Positions 50,122 to 59,595 of a DNA stretch of 64,000 nucleotides are shown here, one piece after another. The translations under genes and the position numbers were made by a program. The notes under the pieces are model-generated. The model was given only the letters and a program-made list of their open reading frames with translations, did no database searches and was not told the DNA's origin. The number at the start of each line of letters is the position of its first letter. Within the stretch, counting starts at the first letter, position 1. The stretch is from Ruminococcus albus AD2013 (GTDB lineage Bacteria > Bacillota > Clostridia > Oscillospirales > Ruminococcaceae): contig NZ_JAGS01000001.1 in assembly GCF_000526775.1 (NCBI RefSeq), positions 1,922,001 to 1,986,000 of the forward strand. Direction: 5' to 3'.

Positions 50122-50179
50122 GTTGTCCTCTTTTCCGTTTTGCTGTTTCCTATCTTTCGTTTGGTATACTTTTCAGCAC

Positions 50180-50359
50180 TCAGCCGTTATTCTGTCTTTT
50201 TCTGCCAAGCACCGCCGCTATAAGCGTTATCATAGCCGCACCCACCGTGAATATCACGCCTCCCGCTGTCCGACCCTGCGAAAACAGCGCCAAAGCAATC
50301 ATAACATCTACAAGTATTACGCTCCATATGGAATCCAGTATCTTATCTGTACTTTTCAT
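50180..50359 (-). CDS. Small two-TM protein
   Basis: A 59-residue protein starting MKSTDKILDSIWS, with GGGAGAGAG upstream. Two hydrophobic segments (about 13-27 and 33-51) and a basic end GRKRQNNG. It is second in the operon, before the GntR genes. Such small membrane proteins often sense or modulate the exporter; no family is recognised. Confidence 0.65.
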   Translation of the reverse strand: MKSTDKILDSIWSVILVDVMIALALFSQGRTAGGVIFTVGAAMITLIAAVLGRKRQNNG

Positions 50360-50404
50360 TTTTCTCTCTCCCTGTATCGTTCTGTTTTTTGATTTTACCG
50401 AAGA

Positions 50405-50590
50405 CTATCCTCTGTTCTTTTTCTCTTTCCTGCCCCTTGCCATATCACCGATGCCTATCGCCATAAATACGATCCCAATGGGCATCATGCCGTCCATCAG
50501 CATCCAAATAAGCCCCAGTGCTACAAATTCTGCGCCCTCTGCTTCTCTGTTTTTCGGGCTGCTCTCGAATATCTTTCTTATCTTTGTCAT
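50405..50590 (-). CDS. Small membrane protein, first gene of the exporter operon
   Basis: A 61-residue protein starting MTKIRKIFESSPKNREAEG with AAAGGAGC upstream; an in-frame ATG earlier has no ribosome site. One or two hydrophobic segments (about 22-50) with a WMLMDGMMPIGIVFMAIG core and a basic end. It lies right after the operator region, so it is the promoter-proximal gene. Confidence 0.6.
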   Translation of the reverse strand: MTKIRKIFESSPKNREAEGAEFVALGLIWMLMDGMMPIGIVFMAIGIGDMARGRKEKKNRG

Positions 50591-50646
50591 AGTGTCCGCT
50601 CCTTTCCTGTTTTTCATTCTGTTTTGCTGTGTCCTGTCTTTCGTTC

Positions 50647-50690
50647 ACAGTTTTACACATGGGTCTATATATTTTTTCGTGTAAAACTGT
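50647..50690. promoter_or_regulatory. Inverted repeat, 12-bp perfect arms
   Basis: ACAGTTTTACAC (50647-50658) and GTGTAAAACTGT (50679-50690) form a perfect inverted repeat separated by 20 AT-rich bases. It lies between promoter and first gene of the GntR-controlled operon. It is a good operator candidate for one of the two GntR proteins or an mRNA leader hairpin. Confidence 0.65.
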
Positions 50691-50725
50691 ATTCACTGTT
50701 CACTAAGTTTGAACTGTATGTATAC

Positions 50726-50754
50726 AGTATACACAGTTTGCACAGATTTGTCAA
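50726..50754 (-). promoter_or_regulatory. Promoter of the GntR/ABC operon with overlapping palindrome
   Basis: Minus strand TTGACA, 17-bp spacer, TATACT. The -10 is embedded in TGTATACAGTATACA, and related ACTGTATATACAC-like boxes recur at about 50863-50878 and 50885-50898. The boxes fit an autoregulatory operator of YtrA type. Confidence 0.75.
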
Positions 50755-50907
50755 CAGGTCGGGACTTTCTTTGTAAGAAGGCACAAAACACTGTGGATTT
50801 TTCAACACGCTTATCAGCAATATGCACTATTTTCCATCATCCAACTGTACTGCAAAACCTCTGACTGTATATACACAGCTACTCAACTGTATATATCCAC
50901 ATAAACA

Positions 50908-50940
50908 AAACAGTCCACGACTCATATCGTGGACTGTTCT
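50908..50940 (-). terminator. Hairpin terminator
   Basis: ACAGTCCACGA/TCGTGGACTGT hairpin, followed on the minus strand by TTTTGTTT. It shields the ytr-like promoter from upstream transcription. Confidence 0.65.
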
Positions 50941-51107
50941 GCGGTAAATCTATTTATAGGAGAGGGTGAAAATATCATAAGCTTTTGTACTATTTCTTTA
51001 TCTTGTCTATATCATAACACTCCCAACTAAATTTAACCTTAAACCCATCTTATTTTTCATAATTTTTTCTCCGCTCACAGAATCTATTTACAGCTTCGTT
51101 CCGCGCA

Positions 51108-51145
51108 AAAAAAATCCCGCAGAAGATCTCTCTCCCGCGGGGTGA
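51108..51145 (-). terminator. Terminator of the clpE-like gene
   Basis: On the minus strand CCCGC/GCGGG with flanking extension, then A and eight T residues, 20 bp after the stop. Confidence 0.75.
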
Positions 51146-51163
51146 TTTCTATTTCAGTCTAAT

Positions 51164-53515
51164 TTAAGCCTTAGCCAGATCAACGCTGTTCTTATCGGTA
51201 GTAACAACAAGCTTGTCGCCGTCTGCGCCGACCTTTACAAGACCTATACAGCCCTCGCCGTTCTCAACGATGACTTCTGCTATCTTGTCCTCGACTTCTG
51301 CCCTTATCACGCGGCGGATATCTCTCGCACCCAGCTTTTTGCCGTGGCTCTTCTCCGCGATAAGTTTAAGCGCATCGTCGGTATACTCCAGCTTTATAGC
51401 CTTTTCCGAAAGCGGTGCTCTCATCTCGTCCAGCATAAGCGCAGCTATCTTCTCGTAGTTCTCCTTTGTCAGTGAATTGAACATAACTATCTCGTCAACA
51501 CGACCGAGGAACTCGGGTTTCAGGAACTCTCTCAGAGCCTTCATAGCCTTGTTTTCGGCTATCTCGGTGTCGGTCTTGTTGAAGCCCACACCTGTATCCT
51601 TGTCAGCGGCACCTGCGTTGGAGGTCATAACGATGACAGTATTCTCAAAGGAAACGCTCCTGCCCTGTGAATCGTTTATCTTGCCCTCGTCAAGTATCTG
51701 GAGGAGTATATTCATAACATCGGGGTGAGCCTTTTCGATCTCATCGAAAAGCACCACGCTGTAAGGTCTGCGCCTTACCTTCTCCGTCAGCTGACCTGCC
51801 TCGTCATAGCCAACATATCCGGGAGGCGAGCCGATGAGCTTGGATACGCTGTACTTCTCCATATACTCCGACATATCTATCCTGATAAGGGGTTCTGTGG
51901 CATCAAAGAGAGATTCGCCAAGCACCTTTACAAGCTCGGTCTTTCCTACGCCTGTGGGACCTACGAAGATGAAAGATGCAGGTCTGCGGCGCTTATCGAG
52001 CTGTACTCTGGTCCTCTTGATAGCCTTAGCCACCTTGTCAACAGCTTCGTCCTGACCGATGACCCTCTTGGACATCTCGTCTTTGAGATTGCGTATCTTC
52101 TCGAATTCGCTCTCGGCTATCTTATTGGCGGGTATACCCGTCCACAGTTCGATGACTTTGGAGATATCCTCGTCGGTAACATATACCTCGCCCAGTTTCT
52201 GATCAAGGTCTTCTATCTGCTTTTGCAGACGGCTTATCTCGCTCTTCTCCTTTGCGATTATCTCAAAGTCGGGCTCGTCTTTCTGCTCGTAGGCATCGAT
52301 AAGCGAAGTGTGCTTTTCAAGCTCTTCCTTGGCATTTATATATTCAGCTATCTCGGGAGTGCGTATGCTTGTGCAGGCGCAGGCTTCGTCCAGCAGGTCG
52401 ATAGCCTTGTCGGGGAGAAATCTGTCGTTGATATATCTCTCGGAAAGTATTGCGCACTTTCTCAGGGTCTCCTTTGAAACGTGTACCCTGTGATACTCCT
52501 CGTAGTACTTGCTTATGCCCTCGAGAACACTTACGGTGTCCTCAACGGTAGGCTCGCCTACTGTAACGGGCTGGAAACGTCTTTCAAGTGCGGAATCCTT
52601 TTCGATGTACTTGCGGTACTCCGAAAAAGTAGTTGCACCGATGACCTGTATCTCACCTCTTGAAAGGCTGGGTTTGAGTATATTAGCCGCATTCATGCTG
52701 CCCTCGGAATCGCCTGTGCCTACAAGAGTATGCACTTCGTCGATGAACAGTATGATGTTGCCCTCTGCCTTGACTTCCTCAACAAGACCCTTGCAGCGGC
52801 TCTCGAACTGTCCGCGGAACTGTGTGCCTGCGACCAGTGAAGTCAGGTCGAGAAGATATATCTCCTTGTCACGCAGATGGAAAGGCACATCACCCGAAAC
52901 TATCTTCTGGGCGATACCCTCGGCGATGGCTGTCTTACCTACACCGGGTTCACCTATCAGGCAGGGATTGTTCTTCTGACGTCTTGAAAGTATATGCTCG
53001 ACTCTCGATATCTCCCTGTCCCTGCCGATGATATTATCAAGCTCGCCGTCACGGGCTTTCTTGGTAAGGTTGGTGCAGTAGTTATTTAAGAATTTCAGCT
53101 TCTTGCCGTTCTTCCCTCTGGGCTCTTTTTCTGCCTGCTCGGGAGATTTTTTCTTGGGTGCTTCGGACATCATACTGCCGAAGCCCTCGCCGCCTGTCAG
53201 GTTCTTTTCAAGACTGTCAGCCATATTCTTTATGCCGCCGAAGAGGTTCGACAGTATATCCGGCATAGTGCCGCTTCCGCCGGGCTCGAAATCCACGCCG
53301 TCGTCCAGCTCATCAAATGTGTTGTTCATTGCCTCGATCTCCTCATCGGAAATACCCATCTTCTTGATGTAGTCCTCCACCTGAGGTATCTTCAGTTCTC
53401 TCGCACAGCTAAGGCACAGACCCTCATTCTTCATTGCCTTGGTAGGGTCATTGGGGTTCGCAGATGATACGAACACCACCGCAGGCCTTTTGCCGCACCT
53501 TGAACACTTTATCAT
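51164..53515 (-). CDS. clpE: ClpE-like Clp ATPase with N-terminal zinc finger
   Basis: The 783-residue AAA+ unfoldase starts at MIKCSRCGKRP (GGAG upstream; a longer in-frame start is unlikely). Zinc-finger cysteines are at 4, 7, 34 and 37, the ClpE mark in place of the ClpC N-domain. D1 has GEPGVGKTA and VIGATT, a middle coiled section of UVR type lies around residues 405-450, and D2 has GPTGVGKTE and the GAR motif KKLGARDIRR. It feeds unfolded proteins to ClpP. No CtsR box is visible upstream. Confidence 0.9.
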   Translation of the reverse strand: MIKCSRCGKRPAVVFVSSANPNDPTKAMKNEGLCLSCARELKIPQVEDYIKKMGISDEEIEAMNNTFDELDDGVDFEPGGSGTMPDILSNLFGGIKNMADSLEKNLTGGEGFGSMMSEAPKKKSPEQAEKEPRGKNGKKLKFLNNYCTNLTKKARDGELDNIIGRDREISRVEHILSRRQKNNPCLIGEPGVGKTAIAEGIAQKIVSGDVPFHLRDKEIYLLDLTSLVAGTQFRGQFESRCKGLVEEVKAEGNIILFIDEVHTLVGTGDSEGSMNAANILKPSLSRGEIQVIGATTFSEYRKYIEKDSALERRFQPVTVGEPTVEDTVSVLEGISKYYEEYHRVHVSKETLRKCAILSERYINDRFLPDKAIDLLDEACACTSIRTPEIAEYINAKEELEKHTSLIDAYEQKDEPDFEIIAKEKSEISRLQKQIEDLDQKLGEVYVTDEDISKVIELWTGIPANKIAESEFEKIRNLKDEMSKRVIGQDEAVDKVAKAIKRTRVQLDKRRRPASFIFVGPTGVGKTELVKVLGESLFDATEPLIRIDMSEYMEKYSVSKLIGSPPGYVGYDEAGQLTEKVRRRPYSVVLFDEIEKAHPDVMNILLQILDEGKINDSQGRSVSFENTVIVMTSNAGAADKDTGVGFNKTDTEIAENKAMKALREFLKPEFLGRVDEIVMFNSLTKENYEKIAALMLDEMRAPLSEKAIKLEYTDDALKLIAEKSHGKKLGARDIRRVIRAEVEDKIAEVIVENGEGCIGLVKVGADGDKLVVTTDKNSVDLAKA

Positions 53516-53582
53516 ACTTATCTCCTTTCCGCCCCGCATAATGCAAGGCTGTAAATATCCTATTCATAATACCGACTACATA

Positions 53583-54461
53583 TCAGCCGTGGAAAAAGTC
53601 AAAGAAATATCTGAACAGATAAGTCTCCTCAGCTATTCCCGCATTGATAACTGTCAGGCTGTCCTTTGTTGCCCGACAGAATAAGTTCAGACCCCAGGCT
53701 ATAACGGAACAGTAAAGCAGTCCCAGTATAGTACCCAGCGCCAGACCTGCAAAACGGTCAGCCGCCTTGATATCCTTGATATTATCAAGCAAGCCCGATA
53801 CCGCTACTATCAGCTTTATCAGAAGTATCATCACCAGATAGCTTAAAACAAATATCAGACAGCGTATCACACCTGTCATTATGGGGCTTACCGCCTTTTC
53901 AACGATATAATCCGCCGCGTCTTCCTTGCTTTGGGTAGATATCCTTTTGACACATTCGCGCATATCCTCGGAGGATATCCTGATGCTCTCGCTGAAACGC
54001 GAAAGCCCTGCTTTATCCATCTGCCTGCTGATCTTTGTTTGAAGCTCGCTGTCAAGATAAGTGTCGATCTCCTCATTAAGTCCATCGATATCATCATGCC
54101 CGAAGCCTTTATCGGTCATCAGCTCGCTGACATTATCATTGAGGTCGCCGCCCTTTTCCATTACTTCGCCTATCTCACTTTCAGTGAAATATTTTCCGTA
54201 ACCGCGCTCGTTCAGTTTATCCATGACGAACTGCTTCGGGTCGGCATCTTCTATCGCCTTCATCACATGAGCCTTTACGTTATCCCGCATATACCTGTTA
54301 TACACAGGCTCAGCCAGCGCATTGGAAAAAGCCGCAGCCGATACCGTGGCGATAACGGCAGCTATCATGCCTATGATGCTCCTGCGAAAACCTCTGGCAT
54401 AACCCACTATGCAGGTCACCACAAGTATCAGGAACACAGATGCATCAAGTATAAAAGCCAT
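53583..54461 (-). CDS. CvpA-family membrane protein
   Basis: The 292-residue protein starts at MAFILDASVFLILVVTCIVGYARGFRRSI (split for length), with AGGAGG 6 bp upstream. The CvpA fold shows at both ends: two N-terminal membrane segments (GYARGFRRSIIG between them) and two near the C-terminus (about 205-235, 250-275), with a soluble helical insert of about 130 residues in between that is longer than usual. CvpA proteins affect envelope stress and secretion in ways still unclear. Confidence 0.82.
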   Translation of the reverse strand: MAFILDASVFLILVVTCIVGYARGFRRSIIGMIAAVIATVSAAAFSNALAEPVYNRYMRDNVKAHVMKAIEDADPKQFVMDKLNERGYGKYFTESEIGEVMEKGGDLNDNVSELMTDKGFGHDDIDGLNEEIDTYLDSELQTKISRQMDKAGLSRFSESIRISSEDMRECVKRISTQSKEDAADYIVEKAVSPIMTGVIRCLIFVLSYLVMILLIKLIVAVSGLLDNIKDIKAADRFAGLALGTILGLLYCSVIAWGLNLFCRATKDSLTVINAGIAEETYLFRYFFDFFHG

Positions 54462-54474
54462 GATGATCCTCCTG

Positions 54475-56271
54475 TTATGTGGCAAAGGATATCTTGTTCA
54501 CCTCGCGGTAATCGCAGAAGTATACGCTGTCATCGAAGTAAACAAAATCACTGTAATCCGAACTGCATTCAGCTGTCGCATCAAGATTTCCGAATCTGTC
54601 ATAACAGTCTATGCTGTTCTCTTTAAGCAGAACTATCTTGCTGCCGCTTATTTTCAGCCTTTCGGGCGTTCCGTCGGATTCCTTCACCCTTTTGTCGGGC
54701 TGATCGTTCTCGGTACTGCTGTCAAATATCAGCAGTTCGGAAGAACTTCGCCTGATACCGTCAAGAACCACCGCGGCACAGCTGCTGCTCATAGCAAAAT
54801 CCGATATCATGCCCTCGTATTTGTATGTGGTAAGTATCTTTCCCCTGCTGTCAAGCCTGTAGAATGCCGTGTCACCTGCTACCCAGATGTCACCGCTCTC
54901 GTTTTTCATTGCCTGCAAAGCCAGCACAGGCAGAGGTTCGCTGACCATCTCGGGGTCTTCCGAATCGAATACCAGATACCTGACCACAGAATTCAGCATA
55001 CCGCCCTTGCTTGAATAGGTAGTGACAAAACAGCCGCTGCCGCTCTCGTCAAATGTAACGCTAAGCACTGCCGAACTGCTTGACCACTTGTATATCTCTC
55101 TGCCGTTGCCGTCATATACTGTCAGTATTCCCGCGTACTTCTCATCGGAAGTCACCACAGCAACATTATCGTTTGGAGCGAGCTCAGCCATTATAAGCCT
55201 GTTCTTAACGGACTTCGTGAACATTTCGCTCTTTCTGCCCACTACCATCAGTGAGCTTCCGCCCTTATCGTAAAGCAGTACCCTCTTGTCAGATGTTCTC
55301 ATAACAGGGTCTGCATAGTTATGGCTGAATGAATTGCTCTCCTCGCCGTCAGAATCATAGAATTTCAGCTGATTCTTATCAAGACATAGCAGGTAGCTTC
55401 CTGTATTGCTTATACTGCTGACCGCACCGTCGTCAAAGCTGAGGGGGAAATTTCCCTTCTTTACTTCGCCGTCGTTGACTATCGTCTCTTTAGGGCGGTA
55501 CAGAACGCTTTCAAGCTTAGGCACCCACCTGCCTCTCATAAGGTATGCCCCGCCTGCGAATACAGCTACTATCAGCACAGCCGCAATGGTCCTTATCTGA
55601 CGCTTTTTCTTTTCACGGTGTCTTGCATCGCGTATCTCTTCGGGAGAGGGTGCCACGTGTCCGGGCTTTCTCCTGCGTCTGCGGGGTTCCTCATCGGGTA
55701 TGCCCCCTGTGCGGGTATGCTTTATGCTTTTTCTTGCAAGCTCCGCTTCATCTCTCGGCGGTGAGGAACGCTTCTTCTGCGAGGACTGCTTGTGCTTCTT
55801 CTTGCGCGGCTTCTCCCTCACGGGTCTTCTCTCGGGGATATCTTCTTCCTCAGGTTCCTCGGCAGGTTCTTCGACTGCTTTCTCTAAGAATTCCTGCACT
55901 GGTGCTGCAAAAGGATCATCTTCGGATCCTTCCGAAATTTCCTCAGCAGATGCTTCATCAGTTTCTTCTGCGTCCTCTGATATTTCTTCGGCTGTTTCTT
56001 CTGCGTCCTCCGCTGTTCCTTCGGCTGTTTCTTCGACCGTTTCTTCCGCGTCTTCCTCCGCAGTATCTTCCGCAGTTTCCCCGATATCTTCGACCTCGTC
56101 CGCTGTTATATCCTCAGCAGTTTCCACGGCTTCTGCGATTTCTTCCGCTTCCTTCTCCGCGGGCTTTTCCTCGAAGTCGGCGAGTTCAGCCATCTCATCT
56201 ATTTCCCTGATGATGTCCTCGGGGCGACGGATCCTTCTTCTGCCTTTTCTGTTTTTATTCCTATTGCTCAA
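54475..56271 (-). CDS. DUF5711-like membrane protein with acidic N-terminal region
   Basis: A 598-residue protein. The first 170 residues are low-complexity acidic (EETAEDAEE-type repeats), then come a basic stretch (about 155-215), a membrane segment (about 225-245) and an external beta-rich domain of about 340 residues that looks like a beta-propeller. I relate the last to DUF5711 from memory. It ends overlapping truA by 4 bp at its start (56268-56271). Function unknown; CvpA downstream may be its partner. Confidence 0.7.
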   Translation of the reverse strand: MSNRNKNRKGRRRIRRPEDIIREIDEMAELADFEEKPAEKEAEEIAEAVETAEDITADEVEDIGETAEDTAEEDAEETVEETAEGTAEDAEETAEEISEDAEETDEASAEEISEGSEDDPFAAPVQEFLEKAVEEPAEEPEEEDIPERRPVREKPRKKKHKQSSQKKRSSPPRDEAELARKSIKHTRTGGIPDEEPRRRRRKPGHVAPSPEEIRDARHREKKKRQIRTIAAVLIVAVFAGGAYLMRGRWVPKLESVLYRPKETIVNDGEVKKGNFPLSFDDGAVSSISNTGSYLLCLDKNQLKFYDSDGEESNSFSHNYADPVMRTSDKRVLLYDKGGSSLMVVGRKSEMFTKSVKNRLIMAELAPNDNVAVVTSDEKYAGILTVYDGNGREIYKWSSSSAVLSVTFDESGSGCFVTTYSSKGGMLNSVVRYLVFDSEDPEMVSEPLPVLALQAMKNESGDIWVAGDTAFYRLDSRGKILTTYKYEGMISDFAMSSSCAAVVLDGIRRSSSELLIFDSSTENDQPDKRVKESDGTPERLKISGSKIVLLKENSIDCYDRFGNLDATAECSSDYSDFVYFDDSVYFCDYREVNKISFAT

Positions 56272-57020
56272 TCTACCGATACCTCATCATAATAAACTTT
56301 GTTCAGGTACAATCCCTGTGGCGGTACTGTCTTGCCTGCTTTTTTCCTGTCTTTTGACTCCAGTATACGCGGGATAGCGTCAGCGGCTATCTTGCCCTCG
56401 TTTATGAAAAGCAGAGTTCCCACCATTATCCTGACCATATTGTATAAAAATCCGTTTCCTGCCACGGTGAATATGACCTTGTCACCCTCACGCCTGACAT
56501 CGAACCGATATATCTTCCTTACAGTTATCTCTTTGTCGCAGGCTGTAGAACAGAATGCCTTGAAATCATGCTCGCCGACAAAATCCTTTGCCGCCCTGTC
56601 AAGAAGCACCTCATCTATGGGATAAGTGTTCCTGAAAGCAGTATTGCGCATGAAAGGGTCTTTTATCCTGCTGTTATGTACGATATACTCGTACTCCTTG
56701 CCTTTGCACATATATCTTGCGTGAAAGCCCTCATCGGCTTCCTCGCACCCTATGACGCTTATATCATCGGGCAGCCATGAATTCAGCCCCAGCTGTATGC
56801 CGTGGCAGTTTATCGGCAGTTCGAGTCCAAAAGAAAGGACATATTCCCTTGCATGGACTCCCGCATCGGTACGCGAACAGCCCTGCACGACTACCCTTTC
56901 GCCTGTCAGCTTAAAGATAGCGTCCTCCACTACCTCCTGCACAGCCAGCGCATTTGACTGTCTCTGCCAGCCGTGATAGCTGCTGCCGTCATAAGCCAGC
57001 GTCATTTTAAAGTATCTCAT
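56268..57020 (-). CDS. truA: tRNA pseudouridine(38-40) synthase
   Basis: The 250-residue protein has all TruA features: YDGSSYHGWQRQ at the start, catalytic Asp in SRTDAGVHA (about residue 52), and the C-terminal FLYNMVRIMVGTLL. It modifies the tRNA anticodon arm. It lies at the end of the ECF-transporter module, as in many Firmicutes. Confidence 0.95.
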   Translation of the reverse strand: MRYFKMTLAYDGSSYHGWQRQSNALAVQEVVEDAIFKLTGERVVVQGCSRTDAGVHAREYVLSFGLELPINCHGIQLGLNSWLPDDISVIGCEEADEGFHARYMCKGKEYEYIVHNSRIKDPFMRNTAFRNTYPIDEVLLDRAAKDFVGEHDFKAFCSTACDKEITVRKIYRFDVRREGDKVIFTVAGNGFLYNMVRIMVGTLLFINEGKIAADAIPRILESKDRKKAGKTVPPQGLYLNKVYYDEVSVD

Positions 57021-57029
57021 ATTATAAAC

Positions 57030-57323
57030 TTATATCCCGTCTTTGTCAAGTGTTACTTTTGTTATCTCGTATACAGGGCGTATCATCGTCATATCTTTCT
57101 TCTTGCCGTATACCAGCAGTTTTATCCAGTCCTCATCGCAGTCAAGCACCCTGCATTTGAGTTCTTCATATGCAAAATTCAGTGTAACGTCCTGTCCTAT
57201 CAGTGTTTCAAGTATTTTTGACATACCGTTTCCTCCGTTCAGTTTGTTTTCAAGTCTGCTTACTCTTTTCTCCAGTATCATTATCTTGTGATCCTGATCC
57301 ATATCGGATATGAATCCGCCCAT
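57030..57323 (-). CDS. Small coiled-coil plus Sm-like protein
   Basis: A 97-residue protein with an N-terminal coiled coil (HKIMILEKRVSRLENKLNG) and a C-terminal beta domain (LIGQDVTLNFAYEELKCRVL, then DEDWIKLLVYGKKKDMTMI) of Sm-like pattern. Nothing in it assigns a substrate. AAGGGAGA lies 7 bp before the ATG. It precedes truA by 9 bp. Confidence 0.65.
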   Translation of the reverse strand: MGGFISDMDQDHKIMILEKRVSRLENKLNGGNGMSKILETLIGQDVTLNFAYEELKCRVLDCDEDWIKLLVYGKKKDMTMIRPVYEITKVTLDKDGI

Positions 57324-57349
57324 ACAGACATCTCCCTTCTATTCTGTTA

Positions 57350-57808
57350 TCAGTCAAAAGGCGTTCTTATACCTGCGCCGTGACCAAGTCTTTCCACCAT
57401 CTCCTCGTAGCAGTCCTCGCACATGGTGTAAATCCAGCCGTCGCCGCGCTGTACACAGGGTTTGCCGCACTCAAGACACCTTTTATGGCTGAGTGATGTA
57501 TACTTCTCCAGTATATCATCCATACGCGGAGTAGTCATGCCCGTGTATATGCGAAGCTCGCCGTACTTTTCCATAACTCCCGTGACACGCCATTCCTTTC
57601 TGTCGTGCCTTGTGAAGTTCTTATATTCGGCCGCCATCTCATTCAGCATATCTCTGCCGAATGCAATTCTCCAGCCCTTTGGTATCTTTCCGTACCATGA
57701 AAAATCCAGTGTCTTGCCTGTAGCGCCGTTAGTAGCTTTCGTGAACGGAAGTTTCTTCATAAGTTCCTTCTCGCTCATTCCCAGTTCGGGGAAATAGATA
57801 TCTTCCAT
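57350..57808 (-). CDS. Hypothetical protein with C-terminal zinc-ribbon-like cysteines
   Basis: A 152-residue protein with no membrane segment. A C-terminal Cys set, CLECGKPC and MCEDCYEEM (about 112-136), could bind zinc. The centre is beta-rich with many basic residues (TRHDRKEWRVTGVMEKYGELRIY, split). AGGAGA precedes the ATG. No family is recognised. Confidence 0.6.
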   Translation of the reverse strand: MEDIYFPELGMSEKELMKKLPFTKATNGATGKTLDFSWYGKIPKGWRIAFGRDMLNEMAAEYKNFTRHDRKEWRVTGVMEKYGELRIYTGMTTPRMDDILEKYTSLSHKRCLECGKPCVQRGDGWIYTMCEDCYEEMVERLGHGAGIRTPFD

Positions 57809-57903
57809 TATAAACTCTCCTCAAACATACTATTGTCTTCCAGAATTTTTGCACATTTTTCTGTAAACCATATCCACAGCATATGATGATATGCTGAAAA
57901 CTT

Positions 57904-58710
57904 CTATTTCGTAAGAATATTCACCGCAATGACCCCTGCTAAAAATACCATGCAGTACAGACTGCCCCAGAGGTCTGTTATGGTCATTTTCAGCTGTTTC
58001 ATTCTTGTCCTGCCCTCGCCGCCGTGATAGCATCTGCATTCCATAGCCAGTGCCAGTTCCTCGGCGTGCCTGAAACTTGCCACGAACAGCGGTATAAGTA
58101 TGGGTATCAAAGCCTTGGTCTTCTGCATCAGACCCCCTGTTTCCATATCCGCACCGCGGGCTTTCTGGGCATTGATTATCTTGTCCGTTTCTTCGATAAG
58201 GGTGGGTATGAAACGCAAAGCTATCGTCATCATCATAGCCAGTTCATGCACGGGGACTTTTATCTTTTTAAGAGGTCCCAGAAGCTTCTCGATAGCGTCT
58301 GTAAGCTCTATCGGTGAAGTCGTATAGGTAAGCAGTGAACTTCCGCATATCAGGCAGATTATCCTTATCACCATGAACAGTGAAGTGTCAACGCCGTCCT
58401 GTGTAAGCTTGATTATTTTCCATTCCCATAGGACATCCCCTGTGCGTATGAAAAATAAATTCAGCACCGCCGTGAATATAACTATGGGGACTATGGGCTT
58501 CAGGCTCTTGCCCATCATTTTAAGCGGTATCCGCGATATTATGAACGTGACCACCGTGAACAGTATCCCCACCGAAAGCGCCTGTATGCTTTTCGCCATA
58601 AACAGCATGACTATGAACACCGCCGTCAGCAGTATCTTCACCCTGGAGTCCATGCGGTGCAGCACCGACTTACCCGGGAAGTACTGTCCTATCGTAATAT
58701 CCTTTATCAA
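57904..58710 (-). CDS. ecfT: ECF transporter transmembrane subunit EcfT
   Basis: A 268-residue protein with five or six membrane segments and the two EcfT coupling motifs: A-R-G style NAQKARGADMETGG (about 163-176) and the later ALAMECRCYHGGEGRTRMK (about 215-233). It joins the two ATPases to exchangeable vitamin-binding S components. It starts 2 bp after ecfA2. Confidence 0.93.
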   Translation of the reverse strand: MIKDITIGQYFPGKSVLHRMDSRVKILLTAVFIVMLFMAKSIQALSVGILFTVVTFIISRIPLKMMGKSLKPIVPIVIFTAVLNLFFIRTGDVLWEWKIIKLTQDGVDTSLFMVIRIICLICGSSLLTYTTSPIELTDAIEKLLGPLKKIKVPVHELAMMMTIALRFIPTLIEETDKIINAQKARGADMETGGLMQKTKALIPILIPLFVASFRHAEELALAMECRCYHGGEGRTRMKQLKMTITDLWGSLYCMVFLAGVIAVNILTK

Positions 58711-58712
58711 TC

Positions 58713-59570
58713 CTAAACCCTCTTCCCAAGCCTGTTCAGCAGAAGGTCTCTGCCGAACCCGACTGTGTATACATCTTCTCCAAGGTCTATCCCCATGGCT
58801 TTGAGCCTGTTGAACACCCTTGTTATCTGGGGTACTGCAAGCCCCATGGCTTCAAGTTCCTCCGCACGGTGGAATACCTTAACCGTTTCATCATAGCAGA
58901 ACAGCTTCGCGTCGTTCATAACAAGTATCTTATCCACATTCTTGGCTATATCCTCCATGGAATGGGATACAAGCAGTACGGTGTTGCCTTTCTGCCTGTG
59001 ATAATCCTTTATCATGCCCAGTATCTGTTCTCTGCCCTTGGGGTCAAGTCCCGATGCGGGCTCGTCCAGTATCAGCACCTCGGGTTCCATTGCCATAACG
59101 CCCGCTATCGCCGCACGCCTGCGCTGTCCTCCCGATAGCTCAAAGGGGGATTTTTCCAAAGCTTTTGCCGAAAGACCTACCATCTCCGCGCTCTCTTTCA
59201 CGCGGCGGGCTATCTCGTCCTTATCAAGACCCATGTTCTTGGGACCGAAAGCTATATCCTTAGCCACTGTTTCCTCAAACAGCTGATACTCGGGGTACTG
59301 GAACACCAGCCCCACCTTGAATCTCACAGGACGAAGCTTAGCCTTGTCGTCCCAGAGTTTTTCGCCATCTATATATACCGCACCGCTCGTGGGTTTGAGA
59401 AGTCCGTTGAAATGCTGTATCAGCGTGGACTTTCCCGAGCCTGTGTGGCCTATTATCCCTGCAAAGTCGCCCTTTTCTATCTCAAGATCGACGTTATCGA
59501 CTGCCACCTTGCGGAAGGGCGTGCCCTCACCGTAAACATAGGTGAGTTTTTCGGTTTTAATCACTGCCAT
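58713..59570 (-). CDS. ecfA2: ECF transporter ATPase EcfA2
   Basis: A 285-residue ATPase: Walker A GHTGSGKST (about 40-48), Q-loop FQYPEYQLFEET, signature LSGGQRRRAAIAG, Walker B VLILDEPASGLDP and switch His LLVSHSMED. YPEYQLFE marks the A2 type. It should pair with EcfA1 at 61671, but three other genes now lie between them. Confidence 0.94.
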   Translation of the reverse strand: MAVIKTEKLTYVYGEGTPFRKVAVDNVDLEIEKGDFAGIIGHTGSGKSTLIQHFNGLLKPTSGAVYIDGEKLWDDKAKLRPVRFKVGLVFQYPEYQLFEETVAKDIAFGPKNMGLDKDEIARRVKESAEMVGLSAKALEKSPFELSGGQRRRAAIAGVMAMEPEVLILDEPASGLDPKGREQILGMIKDYHRQKGNTVLLVSHSMEDIAKNVDKILVMNDAKLFCYDETVKVFHRAEELEAMGLAVPQITRVFNRLKAMGIDLGEDVYTVGFGRDLLLNRLGKRV

Positions 59571-59595
59571 TTTACTTTCTCCAAACCTGACTCTT

